The position numbers and the translations under genes were made by a program. A stretch of 64,000 nt of DNA from Carettochelys insculpta (Eukaryota; Chordata; Testudines; Carettochelyidae), in NCBI RefSeq assembly GCF_033958435.1, contig NC_134161.1, positions 13,392,001 through 13,456,000 on the forward strand, read 5' to 3'. Position 1 is the stretch's first letter. Every line of letters begins with the position of its first letter. The notes beneath the pieces were generated by a model that saw nothing but the letters and a program-made list of their open reading frames with translations, searched no databases and was not told the DNA's origin. This document shows positions 33,603 to 46,909 of the stretch, piece after piece.

Positions 33603-33818
33603 GGCTATGTCTACATTAGAGAGTTTTGTCGGCTGTACTTCCAGTTGGCTGTTTTGCTGACAGAGAGTCTGAGCAGGCCAGCCATTCTCTGTCAACACAG
33701 TGGATTGCTCTTGTGATCTGCTTTGCACTTTTGCCATGATCTCTCAACAGAAATTTTGTTGGAAGATATCTTCCGACAAAACCTTCTGTTGACAAATCCC
33801 CGTAATCTAGACATAGCC
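33603..33818. mobile_element. Inverted-repeat DNA transposon, family B
   Basis: Left GGCTATGTCTACATTAGAGA, right CCGTAATCTAGACATAGCC. The interior has TTTTGCTGACAGAGAG and TTCCGACAAAACC. Non-coding. Confidence 0.75.
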
Positions 33819-35935
33819 TTTGATGCCTGGTGAGTGGCACTGTCTGCTGTCTCACGTGTACAATACACCCACGTTTTCCCAGTAATTCTGCTTGCTTCTC
33901 CTTCGTTTCAAAATCCAGCTAGACAGTAATCCTGCGGCTTCTTTGTGGCCTCTTCCAGGTGTGAGCAAACTTCTTACGTCGGGCCTCATTTTTTGTCCCT
34001 GCAAGTAACAGGGCCTCTCAACCTATCTAATGAAATCCCAGATGGAAATTTCAGTTATGTTCATATGAAAAAAAAATTCAGCATGTGTAAGAAAATAAGA
34101 ACATACAATATAAACACTTCACTGATTGGTATAGAAATGTAAACAAACACATATAAAAACAGTAACGTTTCAATATTTTTAATAAAATGGATTAGCCTAA
34201 GACCCAGTAGCCAGTCGTGCTACACCCTTCCTTACAAAATTTCATGCCCCACCGGAGGGGGCCCACCTCCCACTTTGCTACCCCTGACCTATTCAATTGC
34301 ATCAGCCTACTTCACAAAATTTGCTTGACTGAATCGTACCTGCTGATTGGCATACTGTTCCGACAAGCCCCTGTCAGTACATGAACCTTCGTCTCAGAAA
34401 CTCCAACTGCCTGCAACAACCTTATCTCTAACTCATCAACGCTCCACCTCATTTCAAATCTAAATTAAAGATGCCTTTATTCTCCCCTGCCTATATCGCT
34501 GAATTCCCACCTTTGCTGTTATGTATTTGATTCTTTTTTTGTGTTACAGTCTAATTCTGTATTGTGGGATACAGATTATATACTCTAGGGAGAGCATTGA
34601 TCTAATCTTATAAATCCATGTGAGTTGTTACGTAAGTAGGCTCTACATTAGTAGTCTCATCGACGTCACTGGGACTACTCATATGCATGATGATTACTTA
34701 CATGACTCAGGGTTTGCAAATTGAACCGTTATTGGATTGTACATTCCATCATCAGTTTGTCACTCCCCTGCTGCTCCTCTGTGTCTGTATATAATTTAAA
34801 CCTTGTTTTTGTCAGAATTATTGACATATGACTGACCACCTCTGAACTGTTGGAATACATTGCACTGTTTTATAGCCTAAGTGCAGATCACTAGATGCGG
34901 TGGCGGTATTGGCATAAGATTAATAATTTAGAAGGAAGCCATCATAAATTTAGATTAAGGAGATCATTGCATCAAAAAGCCATACAGATAAATCTTTTCT
35001 CCATTATTGGTTTTTAGTTTTTTTCCAAACCAGTTCAATCTCTCATTGTCACAAACCAAGTTAATTGTATTTCTCATTCTCTAGTAAAACACTTAGAGTT
35101 ATTCAGACGTGTGATCTAAAGGTATCAACTTAACACCCAAAAAAGTTTACACTTTATTTTCCAGGTCTCCTACACTTAAAAAAACAATAATAATAATAAA
35201 AAAAAGCCCACTAAATATCTATATAGCTTTCAAATGAGCAAGCTAGTTCCCCAGTCCTGTCTTCATCTCTGATGATGGCCACTTGACCTGGCATCCACCA
35301 CACACAGCCATAATTCTGCCCTCCAGCATTTGCAAAAATACGTACAAAGGTCAAAATAAGAAATAAGCTATTTCCATTAAAGGGACCCATTTTCAATACA
35401 AAAATTTTGCAACAATAAGTCACAGAAAATGCCTGTTAATTTCTAGAGATTATCAAGCTAATACAAGCTTGGAGATTCCACATTTGTAAATAGACATCAT
35501 CATATATCAGCAAACTTCACAATGGCAGACAGATCAGTTGTAGAAATGTTCCATCTGAGCGCATCATTATTTAAAGAATGTGTAGAACTGTAACATAAAT
35601 TAATACTTGCTAAGGCAATGGGTCAGATTTTTAGCTCATGTAAATCACTTCAATGGAGCTATGCTGATTTACTGTACACCAATTGAGAATCTGGCCACAC
35701 AATTCTTTCAAAATCTCTGTTCCATGTTTAATAAATAATCTATCAAAGGCCTAGGAGAAAAGGTGAGTTTTACAATTTGCTCAGGAGGTCTGCATTAACA
35801 GAGCCAAGCTCTGGTGTAGCAACTGGAGAATGTATTCCAGAGTAAAGGATTCCCTCATGGAAAATGCCTTGCCACTACCCTGCCTATATTTTCATGACTC
35901 CAGTATAAAATCATAAATTCTTCTGCCAGAGGTGA
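33819..35935. other. Intergenic DNA
   Basis: Around 34640-34725 lies a conserved-style repeat fragment (GACGTCACTGGGACTACTCA, ATGATTACTTACATGACTCA). A fragment at 35630-35700 has TCAATGGAGCTATGCTGATT. No gene was recognised. Confidence 0.45.
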
Positions 35936-35940
35936 TAGTT

Positions 35941-36010
35941 TCAGAGAGGTAGCTGTGTAAGTCTGTATCTTCACAAAACAAAAAAGAAAAAAGGCAGTCC
36001 TGTAGCAAAA
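35941..36010 (-). mobile_element. Penelope-like 3' terminus fragment
   Basis: TCAGAGAGGTAGCTGTGTAA, GTCTGTATCTTCACAAAAC and GCAGTCCTGTAGC are the terminal segment of the Penelope-like 3' end in reverse orientation. Confidence 0.7.
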
Positions 36011-36051
36011 CTTGGGAAGCAGGGTGCTTTCAAGATCAGGGTTTCCTTTCA

Positions 36052-36235
36052 AAGGGATCCCATCTACATTGCTATTTTACATTTCGTAAGCAGATCTTTC
36101 GACACTCCAGGTGGCTGCCATTATGCAAATGAGGCACTGAATATTCATAACAGTGCCTCGTTAGCATTTTTAACTGCTGTGTTTACATACCCCTTTGGAA
36201 AGGGAAGGGTAGTGTAGATATGGTGTGAGTCAAGC
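36052..36235. mobile_element. Short inverted-repeat element
   Basis: GGGATCCCATCTACATTGCT at the left and GGGTAGTGTAGATATGGTG at the right, with TATGCAAATGAGGCACTGAA and AACAGTGCCTCGTTAGC inside. Non-coding. Confidence 0.5.
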
Positions 36236-38895
36236 CCCTAAAATCATGTGGTTGACTTAAGGAGCATGAGACTGAAAATAAAAAGGGAGTTCCCTTTACT
36301 TGCCTTTTGGTTTTTGAGCCTTGAGGCATCACATTTTCATGTGTTTCTCCACAATGAGGAGGGCTAGAAATTTACTATTTCAAAATGAAAGCTTTGAGTC
36401 TCAGCTAAGAAGGTGGGGTTTTAAGAAACAAGGCAACTATTGCAAAAGTTGGAAGCACTGCATATGCCATCTACTTCTCATGCTATCCAGACTGCAGCTT
36501 CCTTTGTGAATTAAGTGATCCTGCAATGAGCTCCACAGAGGCAAACACCCGCATCAGCAAAAAGCCCTACCTACTCATATAGGCTACCATATGGATTATT
36601 GTCAAAACACTTTTACAGATTTATTCTTTGCACGTAGATGTGTTTGATACTTGTCTCAACAGAAGAGAATCTAATCTCGGTGAATAAACTGAAGGAAAGA
36701 GAGCGTTTAAAATAACCTGAATTTGGAAACTTAGTGTATTCCTCCATACATACTGACAGATTCTGAAATGTGTGAAAGCAGATGCCTTAGAATTTTACTA
36801 GATAGTGAATGGAGTGAATGTATAAGTGCCAAAATCCATTTCAGTTCAGCAATCCTTTATCCCTTAAAATGTCTAGAAAAGAAGATGGGAATATTTGGGA
36901 CCTGTGTTAAGACAAAGTCCAAGTGTCAGCCAGGGCAGGTGTATCCCTGGGCAATCAAACATGCAGAAGGCGTTGACTGAAAGATTGCCTCCTCTGAACA
37001 TTATAGGAAAGGGAAACTTTATCGGACTTAACACAGAGGAGATGCAAAGATCAGCCCAGGATACAGAGGACTGGTGGAGCCTTGTTCTAAGAAGTAATGT
37101 CTGATGGCATACGAACATTTTAAATTCAGACCCTCATATCTAATTATGGTAAAGATTAAAATGTGCTAGTCTGGTTCCTTGAGTCCATCCTTCACATGTT
37201 TTCTTTGCTTTTTGGATTAGTTTATCAATAATTATATTTTTAGAAAATATGGACATGTCTGTTGTCATCAAATGTGGGGGTCAGTTGATCATATGCTTCC
37301 CGTTATTAATCCCATGGTAATTTTTAAAATGGTCTAAAATCCATCTGATATTCATAGCGAATTTATCTTGAATATTGATAAACTGCAGCAATGCAGGAAT
37401 GTTGGGTTTTTGTTTTTTATTATTTGGGGATTTTTTGTGTGGGTGCTTTTGGAATCATTTGTTTCAGCGTTTGGGATGTATGCAGATAAATGACAATTCT
37501 GTGCAAAATAACATACTTACTTATGATGGCCTACTACCAGGGATACCTGAACCGTTTTTCATAGTGCAGGTGCTGACAGCCATTGAACCAAAGTGTAAAC
37601 CCTGGGTACAATGGAAACCCCTTCAAACCAAGGGGTGCTGCAGCATGCCCCACCACCACTACTTCTGGTTCAAGCATCTATGCTTATTACAGGACAGCCC
37701 ACGCTGAAAGATGTCTACAGTATATCCCATTCGCTTGTATACGCTCAGGGGCAGGGTTAAGGTTGTGGATTGGAGATGATATATATATCTCCTGGTTTCA
37801 GCATAAGTTTACATGGTGTTTTGGAAGGACACAAGGCACAAATCATTAACGCTGTTAAAATATTTTTGGGAAGTGACTTATATTTAGTGAAATCTGTTCA
37901 GTCCCTGGGTTAGGAGTGGAAGCAATTTGGAAGTTCTAAACAAAAGCCATTTCACTGCATGTCTGCAGTTTTGCTGATTGATTTTATTTTTATTCTCTGA
38001 GCTATTTGTCAAGTGGCAAGTAAATATTTCATAGCTAATAATACAAGAAACCAATTATAAATAGTCATAAAATATTCTGATCTCTACTTTTTAGAAGTCC
38101 CTGACCTATTCGTTCATCTGCATATTCTCTGCACTGCAGGTATACAATTCATTGTTTTGGAAAGCTTTTAAACATAGTACATAAAATAGAAAGTTCATGG
38201 AATAGTTAAGGGGCAAAAGAGGATTTAGTAACAGATCATTCTAATACAGGGGCTCTGTGATTAGGGCCATAAACAGCAGCTAATCCAGCAACAGATGGGC
38301 TTTGAACCAAGACTGCAGGTCTAGGATGGAAACCCTGATCTAGAAAATGTTTAGGTAACTCTTATTCTTTGCTGGATTTATACAGTTGTTCCTGAGAAAA
38401 GAACATGGGAAACCGACTCTGTTTGTTTGGTTTATTGGTTTGTCAGCCTGTAGTGTTAAATATCTGAAAGGCTGAGACAAAATGTAGTCCTAATAGCTAT
38501 ATTAAATAGCCAGATTTTGAAAAGAAATTTTTTATTTTCCTCATAGTCCCATATATATTGTGTCCAGTAAAGTGGCAAGCAATCTACTGTTTAGGTTCTA
38601 ATTCCATTTAAAAAAACAGAAAAACAAAAAACCTTGAGCCTCCATCCTATATATTAATTAACAAGGGGCCAGATGGTCACATCACATTGAATCATGGAAA
38701 ATATCATAGAACATATGTCTTCACTGCAGTGTTAGCCTGGGCTCTTACCTGGATGTTGCCCCTAAGCATCCCTCCTGTCTATACACTCAGTCCTCTCACT
38801 TGAATTTGGTCATGCTTCAGCCTCAGCTAGCTGGCATCTCCTGTGGTTTAGAACCCAGGTTCCACTTTTACTTGGTTTTGTGTGAGTGTTCACTT
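36236..38895. other. Intergenic DNA
   Basis: No repeat with clear borders and no gene was recognised. Confidence 0.5.
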
Positions 38896-38909
38896 ACGCG
38901 CGTGCGCAG

Positions 38910-38942
<33 letters not shown>
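38896..38942 (+). repeat. (CA)15 microsatellite next to a CG-alternating block
   Basis: ACGCGCGTGCGCA, a GG step, then CG(CA)15. Nearly all of it is alternating purine-pyrimidine. Confidence 0.95.
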
Positions 38943-38943
<1 letters not shown>

Positions 38944-39580
38944 TTAAGAATTCTTTTACCATTGTTACTAATAATTGATTAGGATTAAAACAGAAAGTTT
39001 TTTTAAAATCTGATTTACTTTCCACCCTGTTGGATTTTGTTTGCTGTTTACATTTTACTTAGCTTTAAAAAGGAAAATTAGTTTGAGTTTTGGTTTTGTT
39101 TCATTAGTTCATTTTCAGATTCTCTGGCACTTTCTGCAGGGGAATTTAATACCTCAACAATATGCTGTTTTCATTGAAATAAAAAAACCCCAGCATGGTA
39201 AAAGCATATCGACAGCATAATTTAGGCCTAAAAACCTTGCAGTAGTCCTTTAACATACATTAAATGGCTTTATTCACCTTGAAATTATTATAGCTTCATG
39301 CTCTTCCATCAGATTTTTCAACATCTGGCTGTTTGATTGATCTGCAATAACAGAACCCTCTGCAATGCAGAAGGTGGGGTGCTGTGACTATGCATTACTA
39401 ACCAGTGATTCATATAATTATTGAAAACCCAAAGGCAAATATTTGAGATGCAGTTAAGTAGGACAATTTACTGTGCATGTGTGTTTTCTTCATCTGTATT
39501 TAAAGAAGATATTTCAGACTGGAACAAACTTGCATGAACAGAAACTGTTTATAGACGAAATAAACTAACTTGGTCATTTT

Positions 39581-39877
39581 GCCATGTCTATAATAGAGAT
39601 CTTAGAGCGGCACAGCTGTACCAATGCAGCTGCACTGCTCTAAGGTGTCCCATGTGGATGCTTTTTGCCGACATCTTAAACCAGTGAATTATATAATTAT
39701 TGAAAACCTACATCTTCAACCATCCCCACCAAGCAGCAATAACCATGTCAGTGGGAGAGCATCTCCTGCCAACATAATGGTGTCAACACCAGCACTTGTC
39801 TGCACAGTAACTGATTTGGTCACACCTCTCTGAACTGTAGAAGTTATGCTGACAAAAGTACTAGTGTGGACATAGCC
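39581..39877. mobile_element. Inverted-repeat DNA transposon, family A (complete)
   Basis: GCCATGTCTATAATAGAGAT at the left and ACTAGTGTGGACATAGCC at the right. The body CAGCTGTACCAATGCAGCTG and GGGAGAGCATCTCCTGCC is shared with the other family A copies. Confidence 0.75.
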
Positions 39878-40607
39878 AAAGGATGACATGGGAGGAGATG
39901 GATGGATGGTTTGCAGCAGATCACTGGAAGGGCAGCTGCTGAGTGCTCAAAGTTAGCAACGCATCATGAAAGCTTACCAAAATTCTACTTTGATGTCACT
40001 GAAATTCAGCCAATGAATGAATGAATTTGCTTACTTGTCATGACTTCCCAAATTCACTACTATGGGCAGTATCCTTGCTGTGAGTTCTCTGGAGTGGTCC
40101 CTGTAGGTGGGGTGCTCGTGCTAGCCCTCAGCAGAGATTCACGTCACCCAGCTGATCAGCAGCTAGGTTTTGTGTTTCTGTTGGTGGAGCACATCCACGA
40201 TTCATTACACATACAAAATTCTTCACTTGTGTGGAGGATAGAAAAGTTTAGACGGAACACTGGTTGTCTGTATATGCCCTGAAAAGCCACAGCCAGAACA
40301 GGAGTACAAAGTATAAGTGTCATGTCCTTGTTCTGTAACCCCAGAAACTTTCAGAGATGGTGCTCAGTGGGCAGGGCTCAGAAAGAGGGGCAGAATCCAT
40401 GGATCACAGCATGTATATGTGCCTCCAACCCATTCAGCCTGCATTCCATATCAGTTATGTCCACTCCTGGCAGGAATAATGTGACTGGGAGTTGGGGATG
40501 CATGACACATTAGACAACCCCAATTCAGGCTTCACTGCAGAAACAGATATGAGGGCATGGGATGGGAAGGAGCAAGCTCTTGCAGCTTATTGTCAGTTAA
40601 ACTCATA

Positions 40608-40904
40608 GGCTTGGTCTGCACTAGACCCTACAGTTGACTGCAGATATGCAGTTCTATCTACAGCAATTGCGAAGCTAGAATTGACAGATCTGCAGTCCAT
40701 TGTAAGGTGTGTCCTCACTGAGGGAGGTGGAAAGGAGCGTTTCTCCCATCGCCCTCCCTTACTTCTCGTGAGAGCAGGAGAACAGGGAGTCAATTGCAGT
40801 CCCCAGAGAGACTGATTTTGTGCATCTTTACCAGATGCATAAAATCAGACTCTGGAAGACCAACCCTGAATGGGTCGATCACCCAGTAAGTGTAGACATA
40901 GCCC
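40608..40904. mobile_element. Inverted-repeat DNA transposon, family D
   Basis: Left GGCTTGGTCTGCACTAGAC, right CAGTAAGTGTAGACATAGCC. The interior carries GGGTCGATCACCCAGTAAG. The same right end is seen at 42176-42470. Confidence 0.7.
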
Positions 40905-40912
40905 TAGCGACC

Positions 40913-42175
40913 ACAGATGGACTCAAACTATAGCTCCAGGTGTGGATTTAAAATACCTCTGAGTTGTACTATTATTATTTATTTTATTTTATTTTATATT
41001 ATATTATTCTAATTCAGTTACCTCATGTTTTATACTTGAAGAGCTGACAATTACTGAAACTGAAAGGACAGTGAAATGAAAGACTAAGATATAAATTTCC
41101 CATTAGAATTAGTAAAGAAATCTCACTTTCTGTTCCTTGTTGGATAAGCCTTTCTGTCAATTTTGAAGCTGGGAATAAGTGACTGTATTGTAGGTAAAGG
41201 AGGGAAACAATTTTACCATTAGCTGGGTCTATTTTCAAGAAACACATGCTGAATTTTTTAAGATCTCAAAAAAGAAAAAATGTTCAAGTGTGACTTCTCT
41301 TAATGAGGGTTGATTATTGCACTAATATATTTAAATGTGCTGATATATATTTTTACAGTATTTTATAGAGTAAACAGGATCAAATTTCACCTTTGTATAC
41401 ATTTCAGTGATGTTGCGCCAAGATGTATGTTGAGGTGGAATTTGGTCAAAAGCAATGAATGAGTTATGAGTAAGTATGTGTTTCAATAAAGATATCTGAC
41501 TAACCAGAAGAATCTGTACTCACATAACAATGTTGCTTTACCCACATCACAGGGCTTCTGAATTTTTTTTCTATCACAGCTGCATATTTTAAATTCAGCT
41601 GTTAAACCCCAAATGGGGGATTAGCTACCAATTATTTGCATTTTAAAGGGAAAAACCAAACCCCAATAGTGCTGTACTTAAGATGTCCTTTGTATAACTT
41701 TCCAGATAGCTACAGTCTCAGTGGAGACCTTAGGGGTTCAAACAAATGACTAAGATGAGTCAGGGAAATTTAGAATCAGAATAATCCATGTAAGTCTGTT
41801 TTAAAACTGTAGGTCTTATTGATATCAGTGTTAAAAATTCCAGCTCCCACTGTATAGCCTGTCTTTATGAAATGATGGTATTCCTCTCTGGCTGGGAAAC
41901 AGGATCCCCCAATCTAAAGTGAATTTATGCTGCCGGAGGCATGGAACTTCTATATATCTTCTTATATGCTGAGGCACCCTAATAAGAAGTTATAAAACAA
42001 CTTCAGCAAAGAACCCAGCCACCAAAATCAGATAAATTTTAATTTGTGTTAATGTCAAGGGAAGAGCAATAATAAGAAGCAAATGATGGTAGAAGTGGCT
42101 TGGGCTTAGGAGAAGCAGATTATCATGGGAGTAACCCCTTTTCTGAGACACCAGCCTACTTCAGGAGAGAAATTA
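40913..42175. other. Intergenic AT-rich DNA
   Basis: Includes a TTATTTTATTTTATTTTATA tract at about 40975-41010. No gene was recognised. Confidence 0.5.
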
Positions 42176-42470
42176 AGGCCAGTCTACACTACCAGGAAAA
42201 ATCAATTTAAGATACGCAACTCCAGCTTTGTGAATTGCGTAACTGGAGTCAATGTAGCCAAAATCGATATTTTTCTGCCATCCCCACAGCAGGAGCTCAA
42301 TGGGAGAAACTCTGCCATCAACTTCCCTTATTCCTCACGACACGAAGTAGTACCAGAGTCGACGGTGGAGCCCTAATGGTTCAATTTTGTGTGGCTAGGC
42401 ATGCTAAATTGAACCCTGCGAGACCGACCGTCACGACATCAGTCTCCCAGTAAGTGTCGATGGACCCTTA
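42176..42470. mobile_element. Inverted-repeat DNA transposon, family D
   Basis: Left AGGCCAGTCTACACTACCAG, right CAGTAAGTGTCGATGGACCC. The body has GGAGTCAATGTAGCCAAAAT and GGTTCAATTTTGTG. Confidence 0.68.
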
Positions 42471-42593
42471 GACGTCCTACAGTCAGACCTAGTCTGTGGA
42501 CTTCTGTGCCCAAGAGAGCCCTATTGACTTAACTGGGCCTCTATTGGTACAGCTGCAAGACTGAGGCTTAAATCAGTACAAAACCAGAAATGT

Positions 42594-42745
42594 GATATAG
42601 TGGCTAGCACAAAGGACTGAAAGCCAAGACTTCTGGGTTCTGATCTTTGCACTGCCACTAAGTTTGGGAATACCTTCTGCAAGTTGCTTAACGTTGTAGA
42701 TTCCCCAGGACAGAAATTGTGAGAAATAAAGGGCATTAATATGGC
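42594..42745 (+). mobile_element. MIR-like SINE
   Basis: ATATAGTGGCTAGCACAAAG, TTCTGGGTTCTGATC, TGCACTGCCACTAAG and CAAGTTGCTTAACGTTGTAG track the MIR consensus through its tRNA-derived and core parts. It is ancient and diverged. Confidence 0.65.
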
Positions 42746-43959
42746 TACAGTATGAATGAATTTTAATTGGGAAGCTCAAGAATCCCATCAAAGCTATCAA
42801 TGTAATGATTATTTTAACACAAAAACAGCTTGTTGATGTCTATCAAAATGGGACGCCCAGAGAATCAGCCACTGATTCCAATCTCAAACCAGTGTAAATC
42901 AGGAGTAACTCCAGTGATGGAGAAACGCTGGTATAAAACCAGAATGAGAATAAAATGAGCCCTAAGTGTCAGGAGTGCACACAACTGATGCAGAAAATGA
43001 AGCCTGTGAACAGACAAAAGGCTTTGCAGTGTCTTGATGTAATTTCTGCTGGACTTTTTAAAATGACTATGTTCCTGTGTGTCATCGTTCCCACTTAACA
43101 CACCCTGCTGCTTATGAACCGCACAACCACACAAACAAATGAGGGGAAGAATGAACAGGCAACCTCAGTTAGCTTGTTAGCACAATCTAGTTCCTTAATG
43201 TGTGAATATGCACTGAATCAGGCCTGTCCTGATTCTTTTTCTAAAGAAGGCAGAAGATGATTTCAGTTTTAATCCATCAGTGAATACTGAATAAAGAACT
43301 CAGTTATTAATTGGATCATTGCCTTTGCTTGTAAGTGGTAGTAGCCATTTTTTATTTCATTTTCAGGTTTCTTTTACTTCAGAGGTCAACTAAATGTAGA
43401 TTGATAAAGTTCAAATCTCTCCCATAAAATAACTATTCTATAGCCATGCTCACCTTTTTATAATGTGTGAAATCATTATTAACAATCCAGCTGTAATATT
43501 TTACATTTATATAGATCAAATTCAATCTGGGATTAATAGGTGCAATTTCACAAAATTCTCTAGAATTACCCTGCTTATTCCAAGTCTGAATTTAGCTCTT
43601 TCATCCCAAATAAAATATGACATTCAGCATCACTGAAAGATGATCTTCTTTTGGATGGAGATTGATCGGCAGAAGTGCAAAGAGGATGAGAAATTATGTT
43701 CAGGGATAGAAGGGAAAATCCCTCCTGTGGAAGTGTCCCTGAGATCTTTAACGTACATAGAAAATAGACTGGACTTAGTTTTTAAAGTCTCCTTGGAAAG
43801 ACCTCTATACAATCAACTGCTTGCAATTCAATTTATCTAGCTTGGAAAGATGAACAGTTCATTTGATCCTCCTGATATCTAAACCCTTTGTTCCAAGTCT
43901 TCCAGGATCTAATGATGGCAGCTCTTCACAAGTGAACTAGAAGAGACAAAGGATCTAAT
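42746..43959. other. Intergenic DNA
   Basis: No gene or clearly bounded repeat was recognised. Confidence 0.45.
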
Positions 43960-44640
43960 AGTCAGTGTGGTTAGTTTTCTGATAACATCGTCTCAATGTG
44001 CAGCAGCAGTTTAAAATGTTAACAGAATGTTAGAAACTATTAGAAAAGGCATACATACGTACAGAAAATATAATGCTACTATATAAATCCGTGATGCACC
44101 CACATCTGGAATGCTGTGTGCAGTGCTGGTCACCCCATCCCTGAAAAGATGTATTAGATGAAGGCAGCAAAAATGATTTGGGGGTTATGGAACAGCTTCC
44201 GTATGAGGAGAGATTAAAACAACAGACTCTTCAGCTTCAAAGAGACACAGAGAGGTAGACGTGTTAGTCTGTATCTTGACAAAACAAAAAAGCAGTCCTT
44301 ACTGCAAGTGTCTAGGAGACAGTTAAGTGGGGTTAGGATAGAAACCTGTGAAATTATGAATTCTGCAGAGGAAGTCATTCGAGAAGTGTTAGTTACTCTT
44401 ACCAGTATCAGGTGAAATGAGGTCATCCAATGAAATTAACAGGCAGTAGATTTTCAAGAAAGGAGGATCTTCACACAATGCACAGTCAACCTGTGGAACT
44501 CGTTGTGAATGGCAAAAGCACGACTGGATTCAAAAAAGAAATAGATAAGTTCAAGAAGGATAGGTCCATCAATGTCTGTAAGCCAGCATGGCTAAACTTT
44601 GATTTAGACACTTACTCTAAATCCCACTTACTGTCAATGG
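43960..44640 (+). mobile_element. Decayed CR1-type LINE, interrupted by a Penelope-like fragment
   Basis: CACATCTGGAATGCTGTGTG, CAGTGCTGGTCACCCCATCC and GAGGAGAGATTAAAA, then GTGGAACTCGTTGTGAATGG and TAGATAAGTTCAAGAAGGAT follow the 3' part of CR1 ORF2. A 53-bp Penelope-like terminus (44246-44298, minus strand) splits it. Confidence 0.75.
44246..44298 (-). mobile_element. Penelope-like 3' terminus inserted in CR1
   Basis: CAGAGAGGTAGACGTGTTAG, TCTGTATCTTGACAAAAC and AGCAGTCC: the terminal 53 bp in reverse orientation, cutting the older CR1. Confidence 0.7.
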
Positions 44641-46157
44641 GAATTAGGCCTCTAGGTGCCTAAATCCTTTTTGAAAATGGGACTGGGGCTTCTAAACCAG
44701 GCATTGCAGTGCAGAGCACAGGAACAATTACATAGCTTTCAAAATATGGTCCTCAGTGTATTTCACCCTGGTCAGGTGGTTAGGAAGGCACATGGTTCCC
44801 TCTGGAAGCAAGTTGTGTTATATTGCCGCATAGGAGGGACCCCCGACAGTGTGCCTGTGTAACCAGTTTGGTCAGTCCGTTCTTGTCTCAGAGTGCACCA
44901 CCCCACATCCTTTTGGCACTGCCCTGCTTTCATGTCCTCCAAATACTCTATCCCCTGCTGAGGTGTTGTAGGACAGCTGCCCAGATTTCCCAGAAGCACT
45001 GACATAAACACATGCAGCATAATAGATGTGCATAGCCACGTCCATTTGATTAAGTATAGTGTTTGGAAAAAAACTGCTGTATTTGGACACGACTGGCAAT
45101 ATTTTTTTTTTGTAATTGAATTAGCCGAGTGTCATGAACTCTGCTGTTTTTGAAGCTTGGGATGGAACCAAAGTAAGGTAAAAGGCTTTTCTTTCATCCT
45201 AATGTCTGGTGTAGTTGACTTTTTTTTTGGAAGAATTTTATATATAGTAATGGAGAAAATTGAAATACAATTATTTTTACATAGCGTCTTTGTAAAGGTG
45301 CTTAGAGGACTGAGAGATGGAAGCATCTTTATGCCTGCAATTTTTCCGTGTTCAGGTGGTACGTTAGCTCCTAAAGTCAGACATGGCTCAAGTCTACCTC
45401 TGCAATTTCTTGCATGAATAGAACTATCATTCACTACAATTACAAATGACATAATTCCCCATTTAAATCTTCTATCAAGATTTTAATTAAAATCCCCACA
45501 TAATATTACTTTTTGAAAGCTAGTTCGATTACATCGTTTTCAGTTACAGGGCTGAGCAGAGGGAATATTCCAGGACTTTCTGACTCTTATAGACTCATTC
45601 TGCAACAATGAGTTTGATTCTGACAAATGCTCTTGTCATAGCTACCTGCTGCCCGTGCCTCTATTGGACAAACCACAGACCTCCTCTCTCTCTTCTGTTC
45701 TCCTTCCTTACCAGTTGACTTAACATGCCTTAGGGGCAGATCTTTTCAGCCAGGAGTAAGTGGCCTCTTTCCTTTCAAACAGCTGTGCAGTCTCACAAGC
45801 CAGTAAGTAACAGAAAAGGGCCCAGGACAACATTATTTACAGGAGAAACACAAACAAGGAATGTTTAATTTAAAAAGGAAGCTAAACAAAGACAAAGTCG
45901 TTAGCACAAGTGAAAAGTAAACACAGCAAAAAGGGACTCTAAAATCTCTGAATCCAGTCAGAGAAAATTCTGCTGGCATCGAAACTAAGCTAGCAAGACA
46001 GTCTATTAAAGTAAAGAGTGAAGAACTCATTAGAAACTGCAGACAAAAACACAGATAATTAATATTTGCACTGACATAGAACATTTAATCGGAGAGTAGG
46101 AAACAGTAGGAAACATTAATTAAAAAAGCTTCACTGATGTCTTTGAGGTAAATAGTC
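44641..46157. other. Intergenic DNA
   Basis: No gene or clearly bounded repeat was recognised. Confidence 0.45.
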
Positions 46158-46365
46158 TCCGAGGGGTAGCAGTGTGAACCGGTAGAGTCCGCCTGCCCTC
46201 ACCCCAAAAAAACAAGCAGTCCTGTAGCACCTTAAGGACTAACAATTTTATTTATTAGGTAATGAGCTGATGAAGTGGGTATTACCCACAAAATCTCATT
46301 ACCTAATAAATAAAATTGTTAGTCTTTAAGGTACTGCTGGACTGCTTGGTTTTTTATGTGTGAGC
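46158..46365. mobile_element. Fold-back Penelope-like 3' ends centred on the hammerhead-like motif
   Basis: The left copy (minus strand, 46158-46266) and the right copy (plus strand, 46295-46357) are inverted over about 60 bp (TTTATTTATTAGGTAATGAG against CTCATTACCTAATAAATAAA). The centre 46267-46294 reads CTGATGAAGTGGGTATTACC CAC and AAAA, so a single hammerhead-like core sits at the dyad with the arms as an extended outer stem. The left copy retains the terminal GGGGTAGCAGTGTGAACCGG. Confidence 0.8.
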
Positions 46366-46467
46366 TAGACAATTACTAATATTCAGTATTACTAATGGGC
46401 AAAATGAAATAGAATTTGAGTTATTACCTCAAGGCCACACAGTGATGGGGCCAAGAAATAAAACGTA

Positions 46468-46909
46468 GGGCTACAGTTACACTTCACTGATCTGTCGACA
46501 GAAGTCACTGGCAGAAGAGATTTCCTGACAAAACTTGTCAACAGAGAACAGCCACACACAAAAGTCGATCGGAAGAGTGCTCCACTCTGTTGACAGAGTG
46601 GCCAGACGGCCCGGCTGTTCTCTCAACAAAACAGGCACTCGGAATCACAGCAGACCGGGCTGCCCATTGTTCTGGATGCCCTGTCTGTTGAGAGAAGGCC
46701 CCCCCAGAGCGTTCAGACAGCTGTATTGGTGACAGAATCTGCTGACAGAAGTGGTCTGCTTCATGGCTGAGAGGTAGAACACTGCTGGGTTAAGTGCTGA
46801 ATTTTGTCAACAAGCTGTCAACAAAACACATTTTGTGTGTGGACGTTCCACCAGTTTTACCAACAAAAGCGGGGACTCATCGGCAAAACTTGCTAGTGTA
46901 ACCACAGAC
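46468..46909. mobile_element. Inverted-repeat DNA transposon, family B
   Basis: Left GGGCTACAGTTACACTTCAC, right CTTGCTAGTGTAACCACAG. Interior GATCTGTCGACAGAAGTCAC and TGTTGACAGAGTGGCC. Non-coding. Confidence 0.72.
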
